From UBA9926 sp913064795 (GTDB lineage: Bacteria; Pseudomonadota; Gammaproteobacteria; Pseudomonadales; Azotimanducaceae): 64,000 nucleotides of DNA. The notes below the pieces were generated by a model. The model ran no database searches and was not told where the DNA came from. It worked only from the letters and a program-made list of their open reading frames with translations. Both the position numbers and the translations under genes were made by a program. This document shows positions 17,835 to 27,300 of the stretch, one piece after another. The stretch's first letter is position 1. Each line of letters begins with the position of its first letter. The stretch is taken from positions 1,054,001 through 1,118,000 of the forward strand of contig JBJKZD010000009.1 of assembly GCA_045560765.1 (NCBI GenBank), in the 5' to 3' direction.

Positions 17835-20297
17835 ATGGCATCGGGAGAGCTTTCGGAACCGTACGACCCGCAGGTTGTAGAAAAAACCGAGCAATCGAGT
17901 TGGTTAGCCAATGACACCTACAAGGTGACGGAAGAGGCAGGCCAAGATAAATTTTATTGCTTGGCCATGTTCCCTTATCCCAGCGGCCAGCTTCATATGG
18001 GCCACGTTCGAACCTATACCCTGGGCGATGTCATTGCGCGGTTTCAGCGACTCAACGGCAAAGCGGTGCTCCAGCCGATGGGTTGGGATGCTTTTGGCTT
18101 GCCGGCTGAGAATGCAGCCATCAAAAACGAGGTGGCACCTGCGGCTTGGACCCTCAAAAATATTACCCATATGAAAGGGCAGATGCAGCGCTTGGGCTTG
18201 GCCTACGACTGGTCGCGTGAGTTTGCCACCTGCGATCCCGATTATTACCGCTGGGAGCAGTGGTTTTTCACGCAAATGTTTGCTCAGGGTTTGGTCTACA
18301 AAAAAGCAGCTTGGGTCAATTGGGACCCGGTTGATCAAACGGTTCTCGCCAACGAGCAGGTGGTGGATGGCCGTGGTTGGCGATCAGGGGCCGTGGTCGA
18401 ACGCCAGCAATTGTCCCAGTGGTTTGTAAAAATCACTGATTATGCCGAAGAGCTGCTCTCGGCGCTTGATGACCTGCCGGGTTGGCCAGAGAAAATAAAA
18501 ACGATGCAACGAAATTGGATCGGGCGTTCTGAGGGGATCGAATTGACCTTTCCGATGCCTGAATTCGATGGGGTGACGGTCTACACCACCCGTCCAGATA
18601 CCCTCATGGGCGTGACTTATCTTGCAGTCGCGCCTCAGCACCCTATTGCGGCGGCAGCGGCCGCTCAGAATGCGGATATCAAAGCGTTTGTAGACCAATG
18701 CCAAAATGTCAAAGTGGCTGAAGCCGAGATGGCTAAAATGGAGAAGCTGGGTGTTGAGTCAGGTTATGTTGCGGCGCATCCCTTGACCGGCGAGGCCATC
18801 CCCATCTGGATCGCAAATTTTGTTCTGATGGAGTACGGCTCTGGTGCGGTAATGTCGGTGCCGGGTCATGATCAGCGAGACTGGGAGTTTGCTAAAAAAT
18901 ACGATCTCCCGATCAAACAGGTTATCAAAGCAAGTGATGACGAGGATTCGGTTGATCGAGCCGCCATTACCGGGAAAAACACCCTGATTCAATCAGGCGC
19001 GTTTGATGGTTTAGCCTTTGAAGCGGCGTTCGATTCAATCACCAAGGCGCTTGAAAAGAAGGGTCTTGGGCAGCGGCAGGTCAATTATCGGCTCCGTGAC
19101 TGGGGGGTTTCGCGCCAGCGCTATTGGGGTTGTCCGATTCCGATTATTCATTGTCAATCCTGTGGTGCTGTACCGGTGCCGGAGGCAGACTTGCCGGTGG
19201 TGCTGCCGACCGATATTCGTTTTCAAGGCGTGTCCTCACCCATCAAACAAATGCCCGAATGGTATGAAGTGCCGTGTCCAAGCTGCGGCGCGCCGGCCGA
19301 GCGTGAGACCGATACGTTTGACACGTTTATGGAATCCTCTTGGTATTACGCGCGCTTTATGTCGAGCGACGCTCAAGATTCGATGCTGGACGAACGCGCG
19401 AAGTATTGGTCGCAAGTGGATCACTATGTCGGTGGCGAAGAACACGCCATTTTGCATCTGCTCTACGCACGGTTTTTTCACAAAGTGATGCGGGATCAAG
19501 GGTTAGTAGATTGTGATGAACCGTTTCGTAATTTGCTTGCACTGGGCATGGTGCTCAAAGACGGCAGCAAGATGTCTAAGTCAGCCGGGGATGCCGGAGA
19601 TCCTCAGCATCTATTGAATCAGTTCGGTGCCGATGCAGTGCGAATGGCCATGATGTTTGCGGCGCCGCCAGAGCAGAGCTTTGAGTGGTCTGAGAACGGT
19701 GTCGAGTCTGCGTTTAAATGGCTTCGAAGTCGGCTTTGGAACACTGTTTACACGCACGCTTTGTCTCCAACACCCGAGCCTCTCGATGTCGGTCAGCTCG
19801 ACGATGAGGACCGCGCACTCAGGCGCGTCACCCATGAAACCTTAAGTAAAGCGTATGACGATTACAATCGGCGGTTGGCGTTTAATACGGTTGTCGCCGC
19901 AGCAATGACCTTGATGAATACGATCAACAAACATCCTGGTTGTTCCAGCCAAGGGCCAGCCGTTCAACGTGAAGCACTGCTGGCCTTGATTCAAGTGCTC
20001 GCGCCAATTACGCCGCACATCTGTAGCGCGCTGTGGCGAAAGCTTACCGGAGAGGACTTGAGTCAAGCGACGTGGATGGAGACAGATGCTGCGGCCTTGG
20101 TGAAGACTTCGATAGAGTTGGTGGTGCAAATAAATGGCAAGCTGCGAGGTAAACTGACGGTCGCTGCTGATGCCAAAGAAGATGTTGTGCGCGAAGCCGT
20201 CTCTGGGCTTTCGAATTTGGATCACTTTTTTGATGGGAAAGACATTCGAAAAGTTATCTTTGTGCCGGGCAAGCTGATCAATTACGTGGTGCATTGA
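17835..20297 (+). CDS. leuS: leucyl-tRNA synthetase lacking the leucine-specific insertion
   Basis: Class-I synthetase of 820 residues. HIGH variant HMGH at residues 54-57; editing CP1 domain with TTRPDTLMG and GHDQRDWEF; a CQSCG ... CPSCG pair around the return into the catalytic core; KMSKS in MVLKDGSKMSKSAGD; anticodon-binding domain; and the C-terminal tail ending VIFVPGKLINYVVH. Compared from memory with E. coli and Pseudomonas LeuRS, about 40-50 residues are missing between GMVL and KMSKS, which is where the leucine-specific domain normally sits, and the usual KGN after KMSKS is AGD. The stop overlaps the lptE ATG by one base. Otherwise the frame is intact and well conserved. Confidence 0.95.
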   Translation: MASGELSEPYDPQVVEKTEQSSWLANDTYKVTEEAGQDKFYCLAMFPYPSGQLHMGHVRTYTLGDVIARFQRLNGKAVLQPMGWDAFGLPAENAAIKNEVAPAAWTLKNITHMKGQMQRLGLAYDWSREFATCDPDYYRWEQWFFTQMFAQGLVYKKAAWVNWDPVDQTVLANEQVVDGRGWRSGAVVERQQLSQWFVKITDYAEELLSALDDLPGWPEKIKTMQRNWIGRSEGIELTFPMPEFDGVTVYTTRPDTLMGVTYLAVAPQHPIAAAAAAQNADIKAFVDQCQNVKVAEAEMAKMEKLGVESGYVAAHPLTGEAIPIWIANFVLMEYGSGAVMSVPGHDQRDWEFAKKYDLPIKQVIKASDDEDSVDRAAITGKNTLIQSGAFDGLAFEAAFDSITKALEKKGLGQRQVNYRLRDWGVSRQRYWGCPIPIIHCQSCGAVPVPEADLPVVLPTDIRFQGVSSPIKQMPEWYEVPCPSCGAPAERETDTFDTFMESSWYYARFMSSDAQDSMLDERAKYWSQVDHYVGGEEHAILHLLYARFFHKVMRDQGLVDCDEPFRNLLALGMVLKDGSKMSKSAGDAGDPQHLLNQFGADAVRMAMMFAAPPEQSFEWSENGVESAFKWLRSRLWNTVYTHALSPTPEPLDVGQLDDEDRALRRVTHETLSKAYDDYNRRLAFNTVVAAAMTLMNTINKHPGCSSQGPAVQREALLALIQVLAPITPHICSALWRKLTGEDLSQATWMETDAAALVKTSIELVVQINGKLRGKLTVAADAKEDVVREAVSGLSNLDHFFDGKDIRKVIFVPGKLINYVVH

Positions 20298-20797
20298 TGG
20301 ACGTCCGCCCCCTGTTGGTGCTTGGCCTAATCGGTGTCTTTCTTACCGGTTGCGGTTATCAAATGGCGGATGGCGGGTTGCTTCGAGGAATATCGGTCAA
20401 TATCGATACCCCTGAGGTCGATGTCGAAGTGCTGCGTGCCCTGCAAGCAATGCTCCCTGTGGAAGATCCTGACGCTGGTGCTTCGCCCCAAGCGGCGCTC
20501 ACGGTGCATGAAGAGGTCTATCAAAAATGGCCGATTGCCGCCGCAGCGTTTGATGATCGGATGCAATTTGAGGTCAAGCTCGAGTGGATCTTTTCTGTCA
20601 AAGATTGGCAGGGCGATTTTCTCATCGATCGAGAGCGCGTAGCGGTCGTCGGTTATTTTGAGCGAGAGAACCAAGCCCTTCTGACGGCGCACGAGGGTGA
20701 ACTGGTCTTACAACGGCAGCTGCGTGCTGAGGCCTTGGCGCAGCTTAGGTTTCGCTTGGAAGCTGCAATGGACAAGGTGAAGAGCCGTGATCCTTGA
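20297..20797 (+). CDS. lptE: LPS-assembly lipoprotein LptE
   Basis: 166-residue outer-membrane lipoprotein that plugs the LptD barrel in lipopolysaccharide export. Signal peptide of 18 residues ending in the lipobox LTGC (acylated Cys19), then CGYQMADGG, which matches the CGFxLRG-type start of LptE, and an arginine/glutamine-rich C-terminal helix. ATG 20297 overlaps the leuS stop (TGATG); a TTG three bases upstream is possible. Sequence is poorly conserved in this family, so the call leans on the lipobox and on its place between leuS and holA. Confidence 0.85.
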   Translation: MDVRPLLVLGLIGVFLTGCGYQMADGGLLRGISVNIDTPEVDVEVLRALQAMLPVEDPDAGASPQAALTVHEEVYQKWPIAAAAFDDRMQFEVKLEWIFSVKDWQGDFLIDRERVAVVGYFERENQALLTAHEGELVLQRQLRAEALAQLRFRLEAAMDKVKSRDP

Positions 20798-20966
20798 TCA
20801 GGTCGCTTCAGTCCTGATCGGATGCTGTCAATGCAGGCTAAAAAAATGGAGCGATGTATGGCGACATTTGAGGGATTAACGCGCTCTAAAACTCAAGGCC
20901 TAATAGGCGACAGGGGATTGGTTTGAATAGGATGATTGGGGTGCCGGCGGGTCGAGGGCTAGGGCG

Positions 20967-22025
20967 TTGAAGTTATACCCAGAGAAGTTGTCAGCCTCTT
21001 TCTCGAAGGGGCTCTTGCCCGTGTACCTGATTACGGGGGATGAGCCCCTGATTCGTCAGGAACTCTGCGATCAGATTCGGCAACAAGCCCGGTCTGAGGG
21101 TTTTATTGAACGCGAACTTTTTCATGTGGAGACAGGCTTCGATTGGCAAGAAATTCATTACAGTTTGAATAGCTTGTCATTATTTGCCGAGAAAAAAATC
21201 ATTGAGGTACGTCTCAATCAAGCGAAGCAGCCCGAAAAAGCAGCCGCTGCTCTGGCAGCGATGAGTTCGGCGGGGGATGATATTTTGGTGTTGCTCAGCA
21301 TGCCCCGGGCTGATGGCAACGTTCAAAAGGCAAAATGGTTCAAAGCGCTTGAAGGCGTGGGCGCTGTTATCCAGGTTTGGCCTGTTGCACCTAAAGATTT
21401 GCCGCGCTGGATTGAGCAACGGTTACGTCAGCAAGGCGTTCGAATTGATCGCGACGCGATTTTAGCGTTGGCGTCCCGAGTCGAAGGCAACCTCCTTGCT
21501 GCTGTCCAGGAAATGGATCGTCTTGTTCTGGCGGCACCGGAGAAATTAATCTCTTTGGATCTTGTGGAAAGTAGTGTCTCCGATCATGCCCGCTATGATG
21601 CGTATCAGTGGCTCGACGCTGCGCTAATGGGTAAGGCGGCGAGATCGCTGAGAATTTTAAACGGACTTAAAACCGAGGGTGTAGAGCCCCTAGCGGTGAC
21701 CGGAGCGTTGATCCGTGAATTGCGTCAGCTGCTTGAACTGGCGGAGACGGCCCAGCAATCCTCGGTTGACCAAGCGCTTGCAAGCGCTCGGGTCTGGCCG
21801 AAGCGAAAAGCGCTCATCGGCGCGGCGCTTCGTCGTTTGGGGCGAGCCGACCTTGAGCAGATCCACGCCGCGACTCGGCGGGTGGATGCAATGGTCAAGG
21901 GTGCGGAGTCCGGGGATCCCTGGGATGCAATGACCGGGATCTCGATGCATTTGTGCGGGCAGGTGCTAGGTCTAAACCCATCGCTTGCATCAGGGTCCCA
22001 ACAGAGTACCCCGAAAGCGGGTTAA
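20967..22025 (+). CDS. holA: DNA polymerase III subunit delta
   Basis: 352-residue clamp-loader subunit that opens the beta clamp. The N-terminal LPVYLITGDEPLIRQE is the conserved AAA+-like start with a degenerate nucleotide site, followed by LFAEKKIIEVRL (the beta-clamp-contacting region of delta) and a three-domain length matching the family. TTG is the only suitable start for this reading; a GAGGG-like site is about ten bases upstream. The 169 bases between lptE and holA contain no gene. The stop overlaps the convergent phosphatase gene by four bases. Confidence 0.92.
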   Translation: MKLYPEKLSASFSKGLLPVYLITGDEPLIRQELCDQIRQQARSEGFIERELFHVETGFDWQEIHYSLNSLSLFAEKKIIEVRLNQAKQPEKAAAALAAMSSAGDDILVLLSMPRADGNVQKAKWFKALEGVGAVIQVWPVAPKDLPRWIEQRLRQQGVRIDRDAILALASRVEGNLLAAVQEMDRLVLAAPEKLISLDLVESSVSDHARYDAYQWLDAALMGKAARSLRILNGLKTEGVEPLAVTGALIRELRQLLELAETAQQSSVDQALASARVWPKRKALIGAALRRLGRADLEQIHAATRRVDAMVKGAESGDPWDAMTGISMHLCGQVLGLNPSLASGSQQSTPKAG

Positions 22026-22570
22026 TTGACGTGGGTCGATGCATCCTCACCGCGCTCGATCAAGCGTAGTTCACCGTCCAATATTTCAAACACCGTGATG
22101 CTGCCGTTGTTTGGTCTGCAGACCATGACATCGGGACTGCCGGTTGCAAACGCGACCATCGCGTTGATCGCGACAAAATGAGTGAAAATGGCAGTGGGTT
22201 CCTGACACTCCAGCAGACAGGTTGCCATGTCCCTCTGCCACTGTTGTAGAGTTTCGGATTGTTCTAACCATCGACCCTGCATGACTTTTTGGAGCCATGG
22301 CCCCCGCGCCTCTAAAGAAAGCCCCGTGCTTGGAACTTCTGCGACCCGGGACTCGATGCCCACGCTTTGAGCCAATCGCGCCGCGAGAGGTGCTGCTGTC
22401 TCTTGAGCGCGCTTAAGAGGGCTCGATAGCAGGGTCAATGGGCCGTGCTGTATAAGCCGGTCTGCAGCCTTAGCAGCTTGAGATCGGCCGAGTTGATCTA
22501 GCCCAGGGTCAGGGTCGGAGGTAAACCCTGCAGCGGCCTGACCGTGTCGGATGAGGTAGATTGTTGTCAT
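22022..22570 (-). CDS. histidine phosphatase family protein (SixA/PhoE-like)
   Basis: 182-residue protein whose N-terminus IYLIRHGQAAAG carries the RHG catalytic histidine of the phosphoglycerate-mutase fold. The other pocket residues are in SSPLKRAQETAAP and the late IFTHFVAINA, where the second histidine sits. ATG 22570 has AAGAGA six bases upstream; an ATG at 22585 is possible, and longer in-frame extensions to 22771 have no family support. Substrate unknown. Although alpha-ribazole phosphatase (CobC) belongs to this fold and CobS/CobT-type genes are divergent next door, nothing in the sequence singles out that activity. Confidence 0.8.
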   Translation of the reverse strand: MTTIYLIRHGQAAAGFTSDPDPGLDQLGRSQAAKAADRLIQHGPLTLLSSPLKRAQETAAPLAARLAQSVGIESRVAEVPSTGLSLEARGPWLQKVMQGRWLEQSETLQQWQRDMATCLLECQEPTAIFTHFVAINAMVAFATGSPDVMVCRPNNGSITVFEILDGELRLIERGEDASTHVN

Positions 22571-22859
22571 ATTCGATCTCTTCATGGGGACTGCCCGTAT
22601 GTTAGCAGAGCGTCTCTGTCGAGCGTGGCAATTTAGGGCGCAAATGGCTATTCTAGGCGCTCTCTCGAAGATCAGGTGGTGGCATCCGCTGCTTTGAAAA
22701 GCGTCCCAAACGCGGTCGCTGGGCAAAGAAAAGGGCGCACTCGATCCTCGATCAATGACGTTTCGGTGCAAAATTGCCTGCTTGGAAGGGGTAAACGGTC
22801 AGCAAACGGTCAGTTCAATCAACGAAGGGACGAGACCCCGATTTTGAAAGGTTAAATCT
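22571..22859. promoter_or_regulatory. divergent intergenic region with a short direct repeat
   Basis: 289 bases separate the histidine phosphatase from cobS. The only structure seen is a perfect 10-base direct repeat AAACGGTCAG at 22793-22802 and 22804-22813, 11 bases apart (about one helical turn), 47 to 67 bases before the cobS ATG, a possible regulator site. I see no cobalamin-riboswitch B12 box. Confidence 0.3.
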
Positions 22860-23846
22860 ATGGCAAAGCAAAAAGGAGCGTTAGCAGGCGATGGTGTGCC
22901 TGACACGCAGGTTTCAGTAAAAGCAGTTTTTGGAATTGATGTCGACCTGATGGTCCCTGCGTTTTCAGAACCCTCAGAACACGTGCCGGTGATCGACGAA
23001 ACCTATCTTTTTAACGAGGAAACCACCCTTGCCATACTGGCCAGCTTTGCACATAACCGGCGTTGCATGATTCAAGGCTTCCATGGCACAGGTAAGTCGA
23101 CACATATCGAACAAGTTGCGGCGCGCTTAAATTGGCCCTGCATTCGCATCAATTTAGATTCTCATGTCAGTCGCATGGACTTGGTGGGCAAAGACGCCAT
23201 CGTACTCAAGGACGGGCAACAAGTGACGGAGTTTCGTGAGGGTCTGCTGCCCTGGGCCCTTCAACGAGCTTGTGCGATCGTGTTTGATGAATACGATGCA
23301 GGACGTCCTGATGTGATGTTCGTGATTCAGCGGGTCCTTGAAGTTGAGGGTAAGTTGACCTTACTCGACCAAAGCCGCGTCATAAGCCCCCACCAGAGTT
23401 TCCGTTTGTTTGCGACGACCAATACCATCGGTCTTGGTGATCCGACGGGCTTGTATCATGGCACGCAACAAATTAACCAAGGTCAAATGGATCGGTGGAA
23501 TATTGTTACGACTCTGAATTACCTGCCCCATGCGCAGGAAGTCAGCATTGTGTCCGCGAAGCAGCCAGGTTTTGATCAGAAAACCATTGCACATATGGTG
23601 TCGGTCGCAGAGTTGACCCGGCAAGGATTCGTCAACGGCGATATCTCCATCGTGATGTCACCGAGAACAGTGATCATGTGGGCTGAAAATGCTCAACTCT
23701 TTGGAGACCTTGGATTTGCATTTCGACTCACCTTTTTAAATAAGTGTGATGAAACCGAGCGCCCCATTGTGGCCGAGTACTATCAACGGTGTCTCGGCAC
23801 TGACCTGCCAGAATCGACGGCCAACGTGGTGCTGGCTGGGTCATGA
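22860..23846 (+). CDS. cobS: CobS-type AAA+ ATPase
   Basis: 328-residue MoxR-clade AAA+ protein strongly resembling cobaltochelatase subunit CobS. Walker A is GFHGTGKSTH, Walker B CAIVFDEYDAG, and the long linker before the ATPase domain has FGIDVDLMVPAFSEP, a typical CobS N-terminus. Sensor region FATTNTIGLGDP. Family knowledge: CobS and CobT form the ATPase motor that, with CobN, inserts cobalt into hydrogenobyrinate diamide. No cobN or other cobalamin gene is in this window. CobT follows 20 bases downstream. Confidence 0.9.
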   Translation: MAKQKGALAGDGVPDTQVSVKAVFGIDVDLMVPAFSEPSEHVPVIDETYLFNEETTLAILASFAHNRRCMIQGFHGTGKSTHIEQVAARLNWPCIRINLDSHVSRMDLVGKDAIVLKDGQQVTEFREGLLPWALQRACAIVFDEYDAGRPDVMFVIQRVLEVEGKLTLLDQSRVISPHQSFRLFATTNTIGLGDPTGLYHGTQQINQGQMDRWNIVTTLNYLPHAQEVSIVSAKQPGFDQKTIAHMVSVAELTRQGFVNGDISIVMSPRTVIMWAENAQLFGDLGFAFRLTFLNKCDETERPIVAEYYQRCLGTDLPESTANVVLAGS

Positions 23847-23866
23847 CCCTCTAAGAGCGTGCTCTG

Positions 23867-25687
23867 ATGGATGAAACCACAGAAGTCTTTCGTCAAGCTG
23901 TCACCTCGACGATGCGGGCGATATCAGGGAACGACGAGCTCTCTGTGACCTTCGGTCGCGGCAAGCCTTTTATGCACGGCAACAAAGCGCGAATACCGAT
24001 CCCTGAACTGGGCGTTTCAGAAGCAGGTCTAGCGGCGCTGCGTGGTACAGCTGATCGCTTTGCTCTGCGGACGCGTTACCACGACGAGCAATCTCATGCC
24101 GAGGCGAGACCCGCCGCAGGGGTGGCCCAGGAGCTATTCGATGCGGTAGAGGAAACCCGGATAGCGGCGGTGGGATCCTATTTGATGCGCGGCGTCCAAG
24201 ATAACCTTCTCTCCCAGTTGGACCAAGATTTCCAGCAGCTCGGTACCTTCGACATAACCTCGACTGAAGACGCACCCCTTGGACAAGCGGTCGGCTTGTA
24301 TTTGCGTGAAAAATTAATTGACGCCCCGTTGCCCGAGTCGGCCAGCCGGGTGCTCGATCCCTGGCGTGACTATCTCGAGGATAGAGTTGGCTCTGAATTT
24401 AAAGATTATGACGACAAAGTGTTTGATCAAGCGGCTTTTAGAGTGCTCGCACAGTCACTGATCGCAGATCTTGGGTTGGCAGAAGATTATGGCCAGGACG
24501 ATCCCGAGGGCGACAGCGATGAATACCAGGAGGAAGAACAGGAATCTGAGGCTGATGCGGGTGAAGACGGCCTAGAAGAGGAAGGGGGTTCAGAGAGCGA
24601 TCTCGCGGATGCGATAGAGGGTGAAGTGCCGGTCGATATGGAATCGCTTGATTTAGCCGAAGCGGATGGCTCCGAAGACGATGCAGGTGCACCACCAGAT
24701 TCGGACGCGCAGAAAAACTGGTTGCGTCCCAAAACATTTCAGTACCAATCCTATACCCAAGAATTCGACGAAGTCGTATTCGCAGATCAATTATGCGACA
24801 GCGATGAGCTCGACCGCCTGAGAGGACTCCTTGATCAGCATTTGCAAAATTCGCAGATCATCATCAGTAAACTCGCCAATCGGCTACAGCGAAAGCTCAT
24901 GGCGCAGCAGAGCCGGTCTTGGGAGTTCGACCTTGAGGAAGGGGTTCTTGATACCTCCCGATTACCCAGCATTATCATGGATCCGTTTACTTCTCTAGCG
25001 TTCAAGCAGGAAAAGGAAACCCAGTTCAAGGATACGGTGGTATCGATCCTGATCGATAGCTCAGGGTCGATGCGGGGTCGTTCGATATCAATCGCCGCGA
25101 TGTGCGCGGACATCCTGGGCCGAACGTTAGAGCGATGCTCGGTCAAAGTCGAAATTCTTGGCTTTACCACTAAAGCGTGGCGTGGCGGGCAGTCACGAGA
25201 GCTTTGGTTACAACAAGGTAAACCCCAGCAACCCGGCCGTCTAAATGATTTAAGGCATATCATTTATAAAGCCGCGGATATGCCTTGGCGTCGGGCCCGG
25301 CGCAATCTGGGCTTGATGATGCGCGAAGAGCTGCTGAAAGAAAACATCGATGGCGAGGCCCTACTTTGGGCCCACAATAGAATTCACGGGCGACCGGAGG
25401 ATCGTAAAATCTTAATGGTGATTTCTGACGGATTACCTGTGGACAACAGCACCCTTTTGGTTAATCCCAGCAACTATCTCGAGCAGCATCTCAAATTTGC
25501 CATTGATCAGATCGAAAATGCCTCGCCGGTTGAATTGGTAGCGATTGGTATTGGTCACGACGTAACCCATCATTATCAACACGCCGTGACCATCACCGAT
25601 GCAGAGCAGCTCGGGGATGCCATGACCGGTCAGTTGGTGGGTCTCTTTGATGAAGAGAAGAAACCCTCGAAGGTAGGAGAGCGGTAG
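23867..25687 (+). CDS. cobT: CobT-type VWA protein
   Basis: 606 residues: N-terminal helical region, a highly acidic stretch (about residues 205-275, rich in Asp/Glu) and a C-terminal von Willebrand A domain with the MIDAS motif DSSGSMRGRS. The late ILMVISDGLPVDNSTL is the conserved CobT segment. It is the expected partner of the preceding AAA+ protein: VWA proteins of this type bridge the ATPase ring and the substrate enzyme. The Nudix gene starts three bases after its stop, suggesting one transcript. Confidence 0.9.
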   Translation: MDETTEVFRQAVTSTMRAISGNDELSVTFGRGKPFMHGNKARIPIPELGVSEAGLAALRGTADRFALRTRYHDEQSHAEARPAAGVAQELFDAVEETRIAAVGSYLMRGVQDNLLSQLDQDFQQLGTFDITSTEDAPLGQAVGLYLREKLIDAPLPESASRVLDPWRDYLEDRVGSEFKDYDDKVFDQAAFRVLAQSLIADLGLAEDYGQDDPEGDSDEYQEEEQESEADAGEDGLEEEGGSESDLADAIEGEVPVDMESLDLAEADGSEDDAGAPPDSDAQKNWLRPKTFQYQSYTQEFDEVVFADQLCDSDELDRLRGLLDQHLQNSQIIISKLANRLQRKLMAQQSRSWEFDLEEGVLDTSRLPSIIMDPFTSLAFKQEKETQFKDTVVSILIDSSGSMRGRSISIAAMCADILGRTLERCSVKVEILGFTTKAWRGGQSRELWLQQGKPQQPGRLNDLRHIIYKAADMPWRRARRNLGLMMREELLKENIDGEALLWAHNRIHGRPEDRKILMVISDGLPVDNSTLLVNPSNYLEQHLKFAIDQIENASPVELVAIGIGHDVTHHYQHAVTITDAEQLGDAMTGQLVGLFDEEKKPSKVGER

Positions 25688-25690
25688 GGC

Positions 25691-26224
25691 GTGTCTAGAG
25701 TTTGGCTTTTAAAGGCGGTTGATCGTTATCGAAGTCGTTTCCCAGAAGAACTTGAGGTTATCACAGCGTTTGAGGGCTTCGTGCGGGCCCACGAGCAATG
25801 TTTTGAGCGGACCTTCGCCCAGGGACATGTTACGGGCTCGGCCTGGATTCTAGATCAAGCCCACGGACATTGTTTACTGACCCATCATCAGAAGTTGCAA
25901 CGATGGTTCCAATTGGGTGGTCATGCCGACGGTGATTCAAATATTATTCGGGTTGCGATGCGTGAAGCCCAGGAAGAGTCTGGATTATCAAGTCTGCGCC
26001 TTGTGAGTACTGAAATTTTTGATTTGGATATCCACTTGATTCCAGAGCGTCGGGGCGAGGCCGCGCATCATCACTTTGACGTTCGTTTTCTCTTTGAAGG
26101 CGACCGCAACGAGGCGTTGTCAGTCAGCGAGGAATCGCTGGATTTGGCTTGGGTATCCCTCGCGGATATTGGTGATTATACCGATGAGGACTCTATGCAC
26201 CGGATGGTCCAAAAGACTGGGTGA
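25691..26224 (+). CDS. Nudix hydrolase family protein
   Basis: 177-residue protein with a Nudix box in GGHADGDSNIIRVAMREAQ followed by EESGL. The catalytic REAQEESGL core is intact, but the upstream Glu of the G-x5-E-x7-REUxEExGU pattern is Ser here, a substitution typical of the GGHADGD branch. WFQLGGHAD suggests the subfamily that binds small nucleoside-diphosphate-like substrates; the exact one is unknown. GTG start, three bases after cobT. No terminator is seen in the 131 bases to the convergent ABC genes. Confidence 0.8.
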   Translation: MSRVWLLKAVDRYRSRFPEELEVITAFEGFVRAHEQCFERTFAQGHVTGSAWILDQAHGHCLLTHHQKLQRWFQLGGHADGDSNIIRVAMREAQEESGLSSLRLVSTEIFDLDIHLIPERRGEAAHHHFDVRFLFEGDRNEALSVSEESLDLAWVSLADIGDYTDEDSMHRMVQKTG

Positions 26225-26355
26225 TACTGTAGAGCAGCCAAAACGCTTAGAAGCCACCCAATCCCAGAACAAGCCTCAACCGAGCGCTACAATATCCAGG
26301 GAGGTCTAGGCTGACCCTCTTACTCGATGGCTGAAATGACTTGGCCAGCGAGGGA

Positions 26356-27300
26356 CTAGCGATATAGGTGGCAAGCGACGATGTGATCCGTTGCGATGGC
26401 GATCGGCTCTGGGGTCTCGTTGCTGCAGTGGGGCATTGCCTTTGGACAGCGATCAGAAAAACGACAGCCAGGACCGACGTTAACCGGTGACGTAATTTCC
26501 CCGGTCAAGATTTGGGCGCTTCGGGTTCGCTCAAGTTTTGGGTCTGGCTCGGGGTTCGATTCGATTAAAAGCTGGGTATAGGGATGCTGCGGGGAGAAGA
26601 AGACGGCGTCGGACGGTCCTGTCTCAACCAATGTGCCCAAATACATCACGGCCATTCGGTCAGAAATATAGCGGACCATCGAGAGGTCATGGGCAATAAA
26701 AAGAAGCGTCAAGCCCATTGATCGCTGCAAATCCTCCAAAAGGTTTACGACCTGCGCTTGAACCGACACATCCAATGCCGAGATGGGTTCATCACAGACC
26801 ACGAACTTAGGCTCGATTATCATGGCTCTGGCGATGCCAATGCGTTGACGCTGTCCGCCTGAGAATTCGTGAGGGTAGCGAGACATGTGGTCGGGATGAA
26901 GACCAACCCGGGATAACCAGTAAGCCACTTGCTCTTGAACTTCTGATCTGGCCATCCCTCGAAGGCTAAGGCCTTCACCGACAATGTCTAGTACGGTCAT
27001 TCTCGGATTCAGGGATGCATAAGGATCTTGAAAAACCATCTGTATCTCTTTGGAATAGCGTAAGTGATCGGCGGCTGTAAATTTTTTGGGAAGAGGCTCT
27101 CCTTGATAAAAAGCATCGCCGCTCGTGCGCTCATGTAATCCGATCAGAGTTTTACCAAACGTCGACTTGCCAGACCCGCTCTCGCCCACAAGACCGAGAA
27201 TTTCGTTTTCAGCGATTTCAAGAGAGATGCCATCAACCGCGTGCAGGGTTTGATGCCTGGCTAACTGAAAATGTTTTTTGAGTGCGAGGGTTTTGATCAT
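26356..27300 (-). CDS. peptide ABC transporter ATPase (OppF/DppF type)
   Basis: 314-residue ATPase with Walker A GESGSGKST, signature FSGGQRQRIGIARAM, Walker B KFVVCDEPISALD and the C-terminal oligopeptide-transporter extension that holds a cysteine-rich cluster loop (GPGCRFSDRCPKAMPHC). It is the last gene of the importer cluster and overlaps its partner ATPase gene by ATGA. Family knowledge: OppD/OppF-type ATPases power uptake of di- or oligopeptides, nickel or related solutes. Confidence 0.92.
   Translation of the reverse strand: MIKTLALKKHFQLARHQTLHAVDGISLEIAENEILGLVGESGSGKSTFGKTLIGLHERTSGDAFYQGEPLPKKFTAADHLRYSKEIQMVFQDPYASLNPRMTVLDIVGEGLSLRGMARSEVQEQVAYWLSRVGLHPDHMSRYPHEFSGGQRQRIGIARAMIIEPKFVVCDEPISALDVSVQAQVVNLLEDLQRSMGLTLLFIAHDLSMVRYISDRMAVMYLGTLVETGPSDAVFFSPQHPYTQLLIESNPEPDPKLERTRSAQILTGEITSPVNVGPGCRFSDRCPKAMPHCSNETPEPIAIATDHIVACHLYR

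Noticed and set aside
22571..22859. Cobalamin riboswitch before cobS.
   Set aside because: No B12-box or long structured leader can be seen in the 289 bases.
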